Shown here in pieces: positions 42,823-51,993 of a stretch of DNA of 64,000 bases; within the stretch, counting starts at the first letter, position 1; each line of letters starts with the position of its first letter. Under the pieces are notes generated by a model. The model saw nothing but the letters and a program-made list of their open reading frames with translations, did not search any database and was not told where the DNA came from. The position numbers and the translations under genes are program-made. The stretch is from the NCBI RefSeq assembly GCF_002951835.1, contig NZ_CP019448.1:248001-312000 (forward strand). The letters run 5' to 3'. This DNA is from Simonsiella muelleri ATCC 29453. GTDB taxonomy: Bacteria > Pseudomonadota > Gammaproteobacteria > Burkholderiales > Neisseriaceae.

Positions 42823-43895
42823 AAATTTTCATTTAAATAAATCAAAGTGTTATTGTATCCATATTGCCATTGTGCGTCTATTTGTTCGGCGAATGTGTCG
42901 GGGTTGCCTATATTCACTTTCAGGCTGCCTGAAAACCAATCATACGATTTTGACACATATTTTCCTTTTAATGCCAATTGGTTATCTGAAAAAGGTAATG
43001 GGTGAATGCGTGCGTGTTGCTGCATAAATTGTTGAATTTCGGTATGGCGTAAATTAGCAGGCGTACCAAAAATGCGCAAAATGGCTGGTTCGGATAAATA
43101 TTTGTTATAAAAAGATTTTTGTTCGGTTATTACATTGTCGGCAAGCGTGGCGAGCCATTCTAGTGGCAGTAAATCCATCACACCTCCCATGCAAAATCCA
43201 ATATTATCAATGAAAACAGGTTCTTGATAATACATATCTGCCACAGATGCAGCTACGGCAGCCTGAAGATTGGGAGTAAAAATAGGTTGAATTTGACGGT
43301 CTTGGCGATGCGGTGCGTGGTAGGCGGCGATATTTTCAGGCTGCCTGAAATGTTGTTTTTTTGATGAGAAAACAATATATTGCCAGCGCGTTGATTGAGG
43401 CAGCAAACGACTTGCACCAATTAAAATATCAGGCGTGTGATGTAGCTGTGGATTAGGCAGCGATGCAGCAAAGTCGGCAACGGGTTGCAGCCATGAATTA
43501 GGTTGTTTAATTGGTTGAAATAAAGCATATTTTTTTAATTCGTGCAGCAGTGAATGGAAAGTATCGCGCTCATGCACACGTTGTAGTCGTGCTTCTGAAC
43601 GGGTTTGCCAATAACGCAAGGCTGCTTGAAGAATAGGGGTAAACATGTGTTTTGGCTGACGAGGTTGTGCCAATTGACACAAAGTTTGGTGCAAAATAGG
43701 CGATGTGGCGATTTCATATAATTTTTTAGAATCAGGTGCTTGTGATATCAACCACGCAGCAATACTGCCACCGCAAGTGGCAAAAATAGCAGATGGTGCG
43801 GGCTGATGAGCAGACCATGCAGCATAACTGCCCAAGTAGTAGCCAAATCGTGTTCCACCACCTGTAAAGCATTGTATAGACGAATATTTTCTCAT
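42819..43895 (-). CDS. Patatin-like phospholipase with unusual nucleophile elbow
   Basis: A 358-residue protein related to patatin-like lipases. The oxyanion loop GGGTRFGYYLGSY is followed by CGGSIAAWL, where the usual G-x-S-x-G reads GGSIA, and the catalytic aspartate is in GGVMDLLP. HFRQPEN and FSGSLK are peptides encoded by two embedded DUS copies. It overlaps the SDR gene by 4 bp. Lipid hydrolysis or acyl transfer is expected, but the altered elbow makes activity uncertain. Confidence 0.7.
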   Translation of the reverse strand: MRKYSSIQCFTGGGTRFGYYLGSYAAWSAHQPAPSAIFATCGGSIAAWLISQAPDSKKLYEIATSPILHQTLCQLAQPRQPKHMFTPILQAALRYWQTRSEARLQRVHERDTFHSLLHELKKYALFQPIKQPNSWLQPVADFAASLPNPQLHHTPDILIGASRLLPQSTRWQYIVFSSKKQHFRQPENIAAYHAPHRQDRQIQPIFTPNLQAAVAASVADMYYQEPVFIDNIGFCMGGVMDLLPLEWLATLADNVITEQKSFYNKYLSEPAILRIFGTPANLRHTEIQQFMQQHARIHPLPFSDNQLALKGKYVSKSYDWFSGSLKVNIGNPDTFAEQIDAQWQYGYNNTLIYLNENL

Positions 43896-44272
43896 ATTAA
43901 TTGGGTAATGTAAAAAAGATCAGGTCGTTTATTCTAATGGTTAATAACAGTAGAAGTAAATATCATTAAGATTGGTTATTTTTGTTGCGTAAATTGAACA
44001 CAATGCTTAATTGAGAATGTTAAATCATTTTAAATTTTAAAAAATATTTAAATTCAATTAAATAGGTTTTTATTATTAATAATAAAAGTTATATTATTTT
44101 GAAATTAATTATATTTTGTGAAATAAGAATGTTGATGAAATAAAAAAAAGAAAATACAATACCAAATAACGTTAATTTTCAGTTAAATGATATTAAATAT
44201 TGTTTGATTGTTAATTTAACTTTGAGGAAGGTAGTTCAATTTTTGCATTTTTTTGTATAAGGATTTTCAACC
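43896..44272. other. A/T-rich upstream region of the lipoprotein gene
   Basis: About 377 bp with very low GC, no DUS and no recognisable gene or repeat. It must hold the promoters for the divergent patatin and lipoprotein genes; the composition hides any clear -35/-10 pair. AAGGA lies 9 bp before ATG 44273. The lack of any DUS is itself notable for this genome. Confidence 0.4.
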
Positions 44273-44857
44273 ATGAAAACAAACTCTTTGGCGAAATTTA
44301 GTTTAACAATCATCGCTGCTATGGTATTGGCGGCTTGTGGTAGCAGTGGTGGTAGCGATAGCCCATCTACTAATTCAACAGCGAGTACAACAGCAGCACA
44401 AGCGGCTGCTAAAAAAGCTGCTGATGAAGCTGCTGCTGCTAAAAAAGCTGCTGACCAAGCTGCTGCTGCTAAAAAAGCTGCGGATGAGGCTGCTGCTAAA
44501 AAGGCTGCTGCCGCATTGGCTGCTGAAAATTCAGATCGTAAAGCCGATAATGCTGTGTTACGTCCTACCCCAACAGGTTCTGATTTATTGGAAAAATCTA
44601 GTGTAGGCGCAAAAAATGTAGTAAAAAATAATTCTAATTTAACTACTAACTACAGTTCTAATACGGATTCTACATCTAATACGCCAGAATTAATGAATGT
44701 ACAATCTCCCGATAAAGATTTAAAAACTTTAGTAGTGGGTCAGGCTCCAGATAACAAAGGTACAGTGAAGGTTGCTTATTTAGCTGGTTTGGAAAACTTA
44801 TCAAAGGCGGCACCTACAGACGGTAAATTAACATTCGAGGCTGCTGTTAAAGCTAAA

Positions 44858-44977
44858 AAAGATGATAAAGCTAAAGATGATAAAGCTAAAGATGATAAAG
44901 CTAAAGATGATAAAGCTAAAGATGATAAAGCTAAAGATGATAAAGCTAAAGATGATAAAGCTAAAGATGATAAAGCT
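44858..44977 (+). repeat. Eight tandem 15-bp repeats coding for KDDKA
   Basis: The unit AAAGATGATAAAGCT is repeated eight times without variation inside the lipoprotein gene. As each unit is five codons, copy-number change would alter protein length but not frame. Perfect identity suggests recent expansion. Confidence 0.93.
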
Positions 44978-45056
44978 ACCGTATCTGTATATGTATATAC
45001 CGTACAAGCAGGACGTAAAAATTATACTGAAAACTATGGTGATGGTGATGATCCTA

Positions 45057-45907
45057 GGGGCTATTGACAATTCAAAAAAAGAGGCAAAGGATTTAAGATA
45101 TTGTTTCCACGCAACCATCCCAAACCTTTGCCATGTCCCGAAACACGCTTACAAATGAAACATGGTCAAGACTGTTGCCTATTTTGAAACAGCTTGGCAT
45201 TTATCGCAAGAAAAATTTACGCAAAACAGTAGAAGGTATCCTATTTCGCTTACGTACAGGCTGCCAATGGGCTGATATACCTAGTTATTTTGGTAAAGCA
45301 AACAGCCTTTACCAAAGTTTCAATCGCTGGTCTAAACGCGGTATTTTTACCCGATTATTCAAACATTTGGTAGATACACCCGATATGGAATGGGTCTTTA
45401 TGGACGGTAGCCATATCCGCGTTCATCAACACGGTATGGGTAAACAATCCATTACGCATCAAGCTGTTGGTAAGAGTATCGGTGGTCATACGTCTAAAAT
45501 TCATTTAGCGGTTGATGCTTGTGGTAATCCAATTGAATTTATCATTACAGCTGGTAATGTAAATGATATTGTTGTTGCGCCTGATTTATTGGCACAATTG
45601 GATTTAAGTGATAATGAAACCGTGTGTGCTGATAGGGGTTTTGACAGTGATACTTTTCGTCGGTTAATTCAGTCTAAACAAAGTAAAGCCAATATTCCAT
45701 ATAAGAAAAATAGAGAACATCTTAATGTGGGCACAGATTGGTATTTATATAAAATCAGGCACTTGGTAGAAAACGCTTTTGCACGATTAAAGCATTTTCG
45801 TGCGCTGGCAACACGGTACGATAAATTAAAACGTAATTATGAAAGTACTGTATCATTAGCTTGTGCTTTGATTTGGTTGAAATTATAGCTAAAATGTCAT
45901 TAGCCCC
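45057..45907 (+). mobile_element. IS5-family insertion sequence, copy 2
   Basis: 851 bp, ends GGGGCTATTGACA and TGACATTAGCCCC-type (TAGCCCC at 45901-45907), TA duplication at 45055-45056 and 45908-45909. Same length as copy 1, with an identical transposase but opposite orientation. Target bases are CTAAG in both sites. It interrupts the TbpB-like lipoprotein gene. Confidence 0.93.
45133..45888 (+). CDS. IS5-family transposase (copy 2)
   Basis: A 251-residue DDE transposase, residue for residue the same as copy 1. FMDGSHIR, CADRGFDSD and HLVENAFARLKH carry the catalytic triad. It appears functional. A longer reading frame beginning at 45861 near its end is part of the disrupted lipoprotein gene, not a separate protein. 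Confidence 0.93.
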   Translation: MSRNTLTNETWSRLLPILKQLGIYRKKNLRKTVEGILFRLRTGCQWADIPSYFGKANSLYQSFNRWSKRGIFTRLFKHLVDTPDMEWVFMDGSHIRVHQHGMGKQSITHQAVGKSIGGHTSKIHLAVDACGNPIEFIITAGNVNDIVVAPDLLAQLDLSDNETVCADRGFDSDTFRRLIQSKQSKANIPYKKNREHLNVGTDWYLYKIRHLVENAFARLKHFRALATRYDKLKRNYESTVSLACALIWLKL

Positions 45908-46861
45908 TAAGTCTAAACTTAAAGTTTTGAACGCTAAGGGTGAAGATGCATCAGCTGGTAATGAACTCCGTAAACCTAAATCTGATAATACTTCGATTGT
46001 TGGTCAAATGTACGGTGCGAAAATCACTAATGTTAAAGAAGATGGTGAAGAAACAAATGCGCCATTTACCCAAAAACCTTATAAGAATGTTCAGTATGGT
46101 AGTTTGACTTCTGCTTTACATGCCCAAGATATTTCAACATTAGAAAATGGGGACGAGGTGGATACTAAAATTGCTAAGTATGGTTACACTGGCACTCTAG
46201 GTACTGAAGATAATTACTTCTACCGTTTAAATGAGAATAACATGGATGTAGCTGGATTGAAAAAACTTAAAAATGATAATCCAAACACAGTGTTGAAATA
46301 CGATGGTCATGCGGTAACTTATGGTATTGATAATAGCTGGGTTGGTCCAGCTAAAGCCAAAGTCAATAGTGTACCTACAGCCATTGTGGCTGCTGAGAAA
46401 GCAGCTGACTCAGGTTTAGTGAGTGGTACACATGTTACTGCTAAAATTAACTTGAATACCAATGCTGTAGAAGGTAACTTGTACAATAAATGGTATGATG
46501 GTGCGTTGAAAGGCGTTAAAGATGTTCGTTTAGTAGATTTTACTGGTTCTATGTCTGAGAATGGTAATATTGCTGGTACATCGCATAACAACATCGATAA
46601 TACTGGTGGTTTATTTGGTGCATCTTTAAATAAAGAGGCAACAGAAATGGGCGGTGTGGTTTCATCTAATGACCATACAGCAGGAAATAAATGGGGTGCT
46701 GTATTTGGTGCTCAGTTGACAGGTCGCGAAACTGTTGTACCTGCTAAAACAGGAACTCCTGCTGATCCGGTTAAGCCTGCTGATGAACCAAGTATTAATA
46801 GTTCTGGTAATGTTACTAGATAAGAACGGTTTTATGCTGATTAGTTAGGTTATCAACTCTT

Positions 46862-46912
46862 ACTTGATACGGCGCAAATTAGGTGATTAATTTGTGCTGT
46901 ATCAAGTTTTTC
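46862..46912 (+). terminator. Terminator between lipoprotein and Slam genes
   Basis: ACTTGATACGGCGCAAATTA (46862-46881) pairs with a complementary arm at 46888-46907 (two G-U pairs) around GGTGAT, with five T after. It suggests that the Slam gene has its own promoter or depends on readthrough. Confidence 0.82.
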
Positions 46913-47011
46913 ATATTCATATTGATTTTTGATGGTCATGTTGATAAATTAATAATGGAAAAATGGTTCAGGTAGCCTGAAAGGTTTTTTACTTAATGTA
47001 AGGATTTAAAT

Positions 47012-48511
47012 ATGAAAAAATTTAGCTCGTTATTGTGTGCAGTGATTTTGTCTGCACAATCAATAACGTATGCTGCTGAGAAATCGCCAGATATTAACAA
47101 TCATTACTTGGAATCGGAGACAACGCCAGTAGTTACTCAATCCACTACGCCATCTGATGATGATAAATTACGCGGTCAAAAAATCAGTACTGATGTTCAG
47201 CCAGCAAAAAAAATGGATTTAACCGAAACAGAATGGCGCGCTAACCCCACAAAATTACAGCAAACATTATTATTCTTACTGGCGACTAATCAAGTTAATC
47301 ATCTGAATAATCTACCTGAATTATATGGTTTATTGCCAGCGAATACACGCGATGATTCATTAATTGAATGGGCACACGCCATGCGTTTGACACAAACCAA
47401 TCTAAGGCAATCTATCCATGAATATCGTATTTTGCTGGGTAAATTTCCTGATAATGATTTTATTCGTTTTCAATTAGCTGCATTGCTTTATCAAAATCAA
47501 GAATTTGACGCAGCAAAAGGGCAATTTCAAAAACTCCGTGCATCACCACAAATGACAGAAAAAGACATGGGAGTATTTGATAAATATTTGACAGCGATTG
47601 AAAATAAAGATAAGTGGCATTTTTCATTGGGAACTTCATTGTTAAGAGATAAAAACTTAACTGAAATGGCTGCCGAAGGAACCGTGATGACATTACCTAA
47701 TGGCGCTACTTTCACACAAATTACCCCCAAAGAATCAGGAACAGGTTTCAATTTTGGTGTCAATACAGAAAAAAGATGGTCCTTACAAAATGGGCAATAT
47801 ATCGGACTAGCAGGTAGTGGCAATTTAAAATACTACTGGAATAATCATAAATTTAATGAATTAACTGGCTATATTGGTACAAGTTATGGTTATGCCAATT
47901 CTAATATTGAAATGAAAGCAACGCCTTATTATATGAAACGTTGGTATGCTGGCGGTGGCAGTAATGATTCAGATAAATTAAAATCTTATACCCACTCACT
48001 AGGGATATCAACTTCTTTGGCGGCATGGTTGACACCCACTTTGAAACACTCAACCTACGCCAACTATTCGCATGAAACTTATGCTAATGATAATATGGAT
48101 AAACGCTACGGCGGAAATATTAAAAGTGTGGGTACATCGTTATTGTATTTACGCGGTACAAAACAGTATTTTGGTTCAAGTTTGGATTTAATGCGCCGTG
48201 ATGTGGGTACTGAAACGAATTCGTATAAACGTTATGGTGGGCGAGTATTTTGGGGACAGGAGTGGCCCAAAGGTTTTGCAACACAAGCCAGCCTAAGTTT
48301 GGCAAAACGAAAATATCAAGCTCCTTGGCTTGGTATTGTGCGCCGTAGTGATAAAGAATGGAATGCTAATGTGTCTTTATGGCATAAAGCGGTTCATTTT
48401 TATGGTGTTACACCGCGTTTGACTTTTAATTATCAAAAAACAAAAAGTAATATTCCTATCTATTCATATGATAAAAATATTACTTATATTGAATTAGATA
48501 AATCATTTTAA
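47012..48511 (+). CDS. Surface lipoprotein assembly modifier (Slam), DUF560 outer-membrane protein
   Basis: Slam proteins move lipoproteins such as TbpB and fHbp to the outer face of the outer membrane. The 499-residue protein has a signal peptide (MKKFSSLLCAVILSAQSITYAA), a periplasmic TPR part (about 60-200; FIRFQLAALLYQNQEFDAA) and a DUF560 barrel of about 280 residues (LGTSLLRDKNLTEMA, YGGRVFWGQEWPKG), closing with the terminal phenylalanine needed for outer-membrane insertion (ELDKSF). AAGGA precedes ATG 47012. Its likely substrate is the IS-split lipoprotein upstream. Confidence 0.9.
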   Translation: MKKFSSLLCAVILSAQSITYAAEKSPDINNHYLESETTPVVTQSTTPSDDDKLRGQKISTDVQPAKKMDLTETEWRANPTKLQQTLLFLLATNQVNHLNNLPELYGLLPANTRDDSLIEWAHAMRLTQTNLRQSIHEYRILLGKFPDNDFIRFQLAALLYQNQEFDAAKGQFQKLRASPQMTEKDMGVFDKYLTAIENKDKWHFSLGTSLLRDKNLTEMAAEGTVMTLPNGATFTQITPKESGTGFNFGVNTEKRWSLQNGQYIGLAGSGNLKYYWNNHKFNELTGYIGTSYGYANSNIEMKATPYYMKRWYAGGGSNDSDKLKSYTHSLGISTSLAAWLTPTLKHSTYANYSHETYANDNMDKRYGGNIKSVGTSLLYLRGTKQYFGSSLDLMRRDVGTETNSYKRYGGRVFWGQEWPKGFATQASLSLAKRKYQAPWLGIVRRSDKEWNANVSLWHKAVHFYGVTPRLTFNYQKTKSNIPIYSYDKNITYIELDKSF

Positions 48512-48530
48512 TGTTTGATTATGATAAATA

Positions 48531-48562
48531 AAGCAACCATCGTCCTGAAACGGTGGTTGCTT
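48531..48562. terminator. Terminator between Slam and PepSY genes
   Basis: AAGCAACCATCG (48531-48542) pairs with CGGTGGTTGCTT (48551-48562) around an 8-base loop. It lies between convergent genes; T tracts are short, so strength is uncertain. Confidence 0.7.
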
Positions 48563-48585
48563 AACTTATTCAATTCTCAAGCGAA

Positions 48586-48900
48586 TTAATCATCACGTTT
48601 GACACGAATCACTTTGCCTGTTCGGGCATCTAAACGCACATCAAATTCTTGTCCTTTTTTATCAATTACTTCTACATCAAAATATTCTTTTTTGGAAAAG
48701 TCGTGGTATTCAAATTCCACGTCTTTCACATAACCACCTCCCACTTGTTGTAAGGCTTTCTCGCCAGCTGCCTGATGAGTGATGTATTGAGCATGATTTT
48801 GTGCATAGATGCGGTCGTCATCGTCTGCCAAAGCAGGTGTTACGGCAACAGCCAAAGCGGCAAGCAATACAGATTTTGTGAAGATATTCAATTGTTTCAT
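48586..48900 (-). CDS. Periplasmic PepSY-domain protein
   Basis: A 104-residue exported protein. Signal peptide to ALA (TPALADDDD), then one PepSY domain (AAGEKALQQVGGGYVKDVEF, FDVRLDARTGKVIRVKRDD). Such proteins are thought to inhibit proteases or bind metals; no partner gene is adjacent. AAGGAAAA lies before the start. Confidence 0.85.
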   Translation of the reverse strand: MKQLNIFTKSVLLAALAVAVTPALADDDDRIYAQNHAQYITHQAAGEKALQQVGGGYVKDVEFEYHDFSKKEYFDVEVIDKKGQEFDVRLDARTGKVIRVKRDD

Positions 48901-48977
48901 ATGTTTTTCCTTAAAATGTGTTGAAAATTATTGACTACGGAAGACATCATAAAATAGAAAACTTAAGACAAAATTAA

Positions 48978-49061
48978 GAACCTGTATTTATAGCCAACGT
49001 GAAATGGATTTTTGTCCCAGTTGATATGAATGTCAGGCGAATTTCATGCTAATAGCGTTCC
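48978..49061 (+). repeat. Truncated MITE-A copy
   Basis: GAACCTGTATTTATAGCCAA after TAA marks a MITE-A end, and the match to the copies at 60682 and (inverted) 19782 continues through AATTTCATGCTAATAGCGTT before it breaks off. The right end is absent. Confidence 0.7.
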
Positions 49062-49177
49062 TAAAAGCACTATAAATTGTCCTCACGGCATTGTCGTGCA
49101 TTGATGTAACATTTTTATTTTATTTGACTATTATGGTGCTAAAATGACGCTTTTTTCTTCAGGCAGCCTGAAACAAA

Positions 49178-50893
49178 ATGTCGCTCCGCAAAAAAATCGC
49201 TACTCGAACCGTTAATCCGCAATACGTCAACACACTCATGCAGTCAGGCGCAAATCCACTCATTGCTCAACTTTATGCTGCGCGTGCCGTGTTTTCAGCA
49301 GACGAATTATCCGATCAACTTAATTTATTGATTCCCTATCAACGGCTTAGCTATTGCGAAGTCGCCGCCGAACGCATTGCCCAATCCATTGAACAACAAG
49401 AAAAAATTTTGATTATCGCCGATTATGATGCCGATGGCGCAACCGCTTGTTCTGTAGGCATGAAAGGTTTGGGCGCAATGGGTGCGGTGGTGGATTTTTT
49501 CGTCCCTAATCGCTTTGAGCACGGTTATGGCTTAACTCCCGAACTTGCCGATATTGCAGCTGAAAAAGGCGCGAAACTCATCATTACGGTAGATAATGGC
49601 ATTTCCAGTTGCGAAGGCGTGGCGCGTGCCAAAGAATTGGGCATGGACGTGGTGGTAACCGATCACCATGTGGCGGGACGATATGTGCCTGATTGTATTA
49701 TTGTGAATCCAAATCAGCAAGGTTGTGATTTTCCAAGTAAAAATTTGGCTGGTGTGGGCGTGATTTTTTATGTATTAATGGCATTGCGCGTGCTTTTACG
49801 AGGACGTGGTTGGTTTTCAGGCAGCCTGAAAGAGCCGAATTTGGGTGATTTGTTGGATTTGGTGGCGGTGGGGACGGTTGCCGATGTCGTACCACTTGAC
49901 CACAATAACCGTATCCTCGTGTCGCAAGGTTTAAAACGCATTCGAGCTGGTAAAACACGTGCAGGTATACAGGCTTTGTTTCAGGTTGCCCGATTTGATT
50001 TTCATAAAGCACAACCTGTTGATATTGGTTTTAAAGTTGCGCCGCGCCTCAATGCGGCTGGACGACTGGACGATATGTCGGTGGGGATTGCCTGTTTGCT
50101 GTCGGATAATTTGGAAACCGCACAACAGCTAGCCAATGAATTAAATCAATTAAATCAAACGCGTCAAGAAATTGAACAAGATATGTTGCAAAATATTTTG
50201 GGCGAATTTCCCGATACGCTGCCTGAAAATCAAACCACATTAACCGCCTACCGTGATGATTTTCATCAAGGCGTGGTGGGGATTGTTGCCAGTCGTTTGA
50301 AAGACAAATTTTACCGCCCAACTTTCGTGTTTGCGCCTGACGACAATGGCGATTTGCGTGGTTCGGGGCGGTCTATTGAAGGCGTGCATTTACGTGATGT
50401 GGTGGATGTGGTGGCGAAAAAATACCCTGATTTAATTAGTAAATTTGGCGGACACGCCATGGCGGCAGGTTTGACGATGCGTGGTGATGGTTTGGTAATT
50501 TTTCAGGCAGCCTTTGAAGAAGCGGTGCGCGATGTGGTCAACAAAGAAATTTTGTCGCAAACTTTTTTAACCGATGGTAGCCTGAAAACCGAATATCTCA
50601 CGTTAGAATGCGCCCAAATGCTCAATAGCCAAGTATGGGGGCAAGGTTTTCCGCAGCCGACTTTCTGTGATGATTTTATCTTGTTACGTCAAGAATTTAT
50701 CGGTAAAGACAAACAGCATAAAAAAGCATGGTTACGCAAAGATCATCACGAATTTGAAGCCGTGTTTTGGCGTTGTGCAGATGAATTGCCCGATGAGATT
50801 CGTGTGGTGTATCGTCCTGTGGTTAATGAGTGGGGCAACCGTGTGGATTTGCAACTTTACGTGGAACATTGGGAAGAAGTTTTGCCATTTTAA
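49178..50893 (+). CDS. recJ: Single-stranded-DNA-specific exonuclease RecJ
   Basis: A 5'-3' single-strand exonuclease of recombination and mismatch repair. 571 residues with DHH motifs: IADYDADGATACS, VTVDNG-type ITVDNGISSCEG, VVTDHHVAG, VGTVADVVPLDHNNR, and the DHHA1 glycine motif KFGGHAMAAGLTM. WFSGSLKEP is encoded by a DUS inside the gene. The only base-pairing before ATG 49178 is the DUS itself (AGGCAGCCTGAAACAAA). Confidence 0.95.
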   Translation: MSLRKKIATRTVNPQYVNTLMQSGANPLIAQLYAARAVFSADELSDQLNLLIPYQRLSYCEVAAERIAQSIEQQEKILIIADYDADGATACSVGMKGLGAMGAVVDFFVPNRFEHGYGLTPELADIAAEKGAKLIITVDNGISSCEGVARAKELGMDVVVTDHHVAGRYVPDCIIVNPNQQGCDFPSKNLAGVGVIFYVLMALRVLLRGRGWFSGSLKEPNLGDLLDLVAVGTVADVVPLDHNNRILVSQGLKRIRAGKTRAGIQALFQVARFDFHKAQPVDIGFKVAPRLNAAGRLDDMSVGIACLLSDNLETAQQLANELNQLNQTRQEIEQDMLQNILGEFPDTLPENQTTLTAYRDDFHQGVVGIVASRLKDKFYRPTFVFAPDDNGDLRGSGRSIEGVHLRDVVDVVAKKYPDLISKFGGHAMAAGLTMRGDGLVIFQAAFEEAVRDVVNKEILSQTFLTDGSLKTEYLTLECAQMLNSQVWGQGFPQPTFCDDFILLRQEFIGKDKQHKKAWLRKDHHEFEAVFWRCADELPDEIRVVYRPVVNEWGNRVDLQLYVEHWEEVLPF

Positions 50894-50914
50894 TGATTGG
50901 GAAATCAATTTATT

Positions 50915-51910
50915 ATGTTAGAAAATCAATCGCCTATTGTTCGCCGTTTGGTGATGTTTTGGTTGCCCATTATGGTGGTTATTGGGGTGTTTTTGTATCT
51001 GTCGCAAACGCATTACGATGCTCAAAAAGAAGCGCAATACGGTTTGCAACGCCTGAATTTTTGGCGTAGGCAAGCTGGTTTGCCCGTGTTAGAACGTCAA
51101 GCAGCACTGGAACAAGCCGCGCAAAAACACGCCCAATATTTGACCCACAATCCAGATGGACACGATGAACGCAATCGCAGTAACCCCCATTTTACAGGTG
51201 CAGACCCACAAGAACGCGCCAACGCTGCAGGTTATCCAGCTGCCGTATCTGAAAATTTGACCATCAGTCATTTTGCGCGTTCAGGCAAACGCAGCGTGGA
51301 CAGTTTGATGACTGCACTCTACCATCGGCTTTCGCTGCTCAATCCCGACCAAGATGAAGTAGGTGTGGCGTGGGCGCGTGGCAAAAACAGCGCGTTTGTG
51401 TTGGAATCAGGTAGCAGTCAAGACCGTCAATTATGTGAACAAAATCATTCGGTACAAGCCAAATATATTTTAACCATGATATGTCATAATAAAAAAGTGG
51501 AAATTCATGTAAATCAAGCACCTATTATGCAAAAGATGGCGGTTAAATACCCAATTGGTAGTCAAATTGAACCCAGTTATGATGGCAAAGAACAACCCAA
51601 TCCCATGCCACAAGCCGACAAAACAGGTAATCCAATTAGCATTGCTTTTTATGGTGAAACTCAACCCATTCAAATGATTTCATTTAAATTATTTCAAGAT
51701 AATCAACCCATAAATGATGTGAAAATTTTGACTGCCAGCAACGATATAAATCGGTTATTGGCGGAAACCGAATTTGCGTTGTTCCCGATGAAATCGCTTG
51801 AATTTGATAAAGATTATCGCGTTGAGTTTGCATATCGTCAAAATAATCAAGACAAAATCGAAAAATGGCAATTTCACACACGCAAAAAAAAGAATATTTT
51901 TGAATTTTAA
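50915..51910 (+). CDS. CAP/SCP-domain membrane-anchored protein
   Basis: A 331-residue protein. One N-terminal anchor (RLVMFWLPIMVVIGVFLYLS), then a CAP domain at about residues 40-170: LNFWRRQAGLPVLERQAALE, HAQYLTHN, the ENL motif in AAVSENLTI and HRLSLLNPDQDEVGVAWA. The C-terminal part (about 175-331) is unassigned. Most of the protein should be periplasmic. The frame is open to TTG 50897; ATG 50915 is chosen. It follows recJ by 21 bp and may be cotranscribed. Confidence 0.8.
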   Translation: MLENQSPIVRRLVMFWLPIMVVIGVFLYLSQTHYDAQKEAQYGLQRLNFWRRQAGLPVLERQAALEQAAQKHAQYLTHNPDGHDERNRSNPHFTGADPQERANAAGYPAAVSENLTISHFARSGKRSVDSLMTALYHRLSLLNPDQDEVGVAWARGKNSAFVLESGSSQDRQLCEQNHSVQAKYILTMICHNKKVEIHVNQAPIMQKMAVKYPIGSQIEPSYDGKEQPNPMPQADKTGNPISIAFYGETQPIQMISFKLFQDNQPINDVKILTASNDINRLLAETEFALFPMKSLEFDKDYRVEFAYRQNNQDKIEKWQFHTRKKKNIFEF

Positions 51911-51993
51911 TTAGTGAATAAATTGGCAAAATATTTTTTTCAGGCAGCCTGAAAAAATCAAATTGCGCAAAAATAAATACAGTGAAATAAAAA

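Larger units (their letters stand above)
44273..46823 (+). pseudogene. Slam-type TbpB-like surface lipoprotein, split by an IS5-family element
   Basis: Leaving out the IS and one TA duplication restores a frame of 565 residues (junction GDDPKSKLKV). Signal with lipobox LAAC, then GSSGGSDS, the glycine/serine start common in Slam substrates. Residues 40-85 are Ala/Lys repeats (KKAADEAAAA), residues 196-235 are eight KDDKA repeats. The C-terminal part has the TbpB-like barrel signature: FTGSMSENGNIAG, GGLFGASLNKEATEMGGVVS, WGAVFGAQ. The IS insertion truncates it after about 260 residues, before the barrel. The Slam gene lies 188 bp downstream, behind a terminator. Confidence 0.83.

Noticed and set aside
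44858..44977. Repeat array as a phase-variable on/off switch
   Set aside because: The unit is 15 bp, so changes stay in frame and cannot switch expression.
44828..45118. Reverse-strand frame rich in IIFSF repeats
   Set aside because: It is the antisense reading of the KDDKA repeat array and has no coding support.
45861..46823. A separate 320-residue protein start inside the IS
   Set aside because: The frame simply continues the C-terminal half of the split lipoprotein; its first residues come from the IS end and it lacks a signal peptide.
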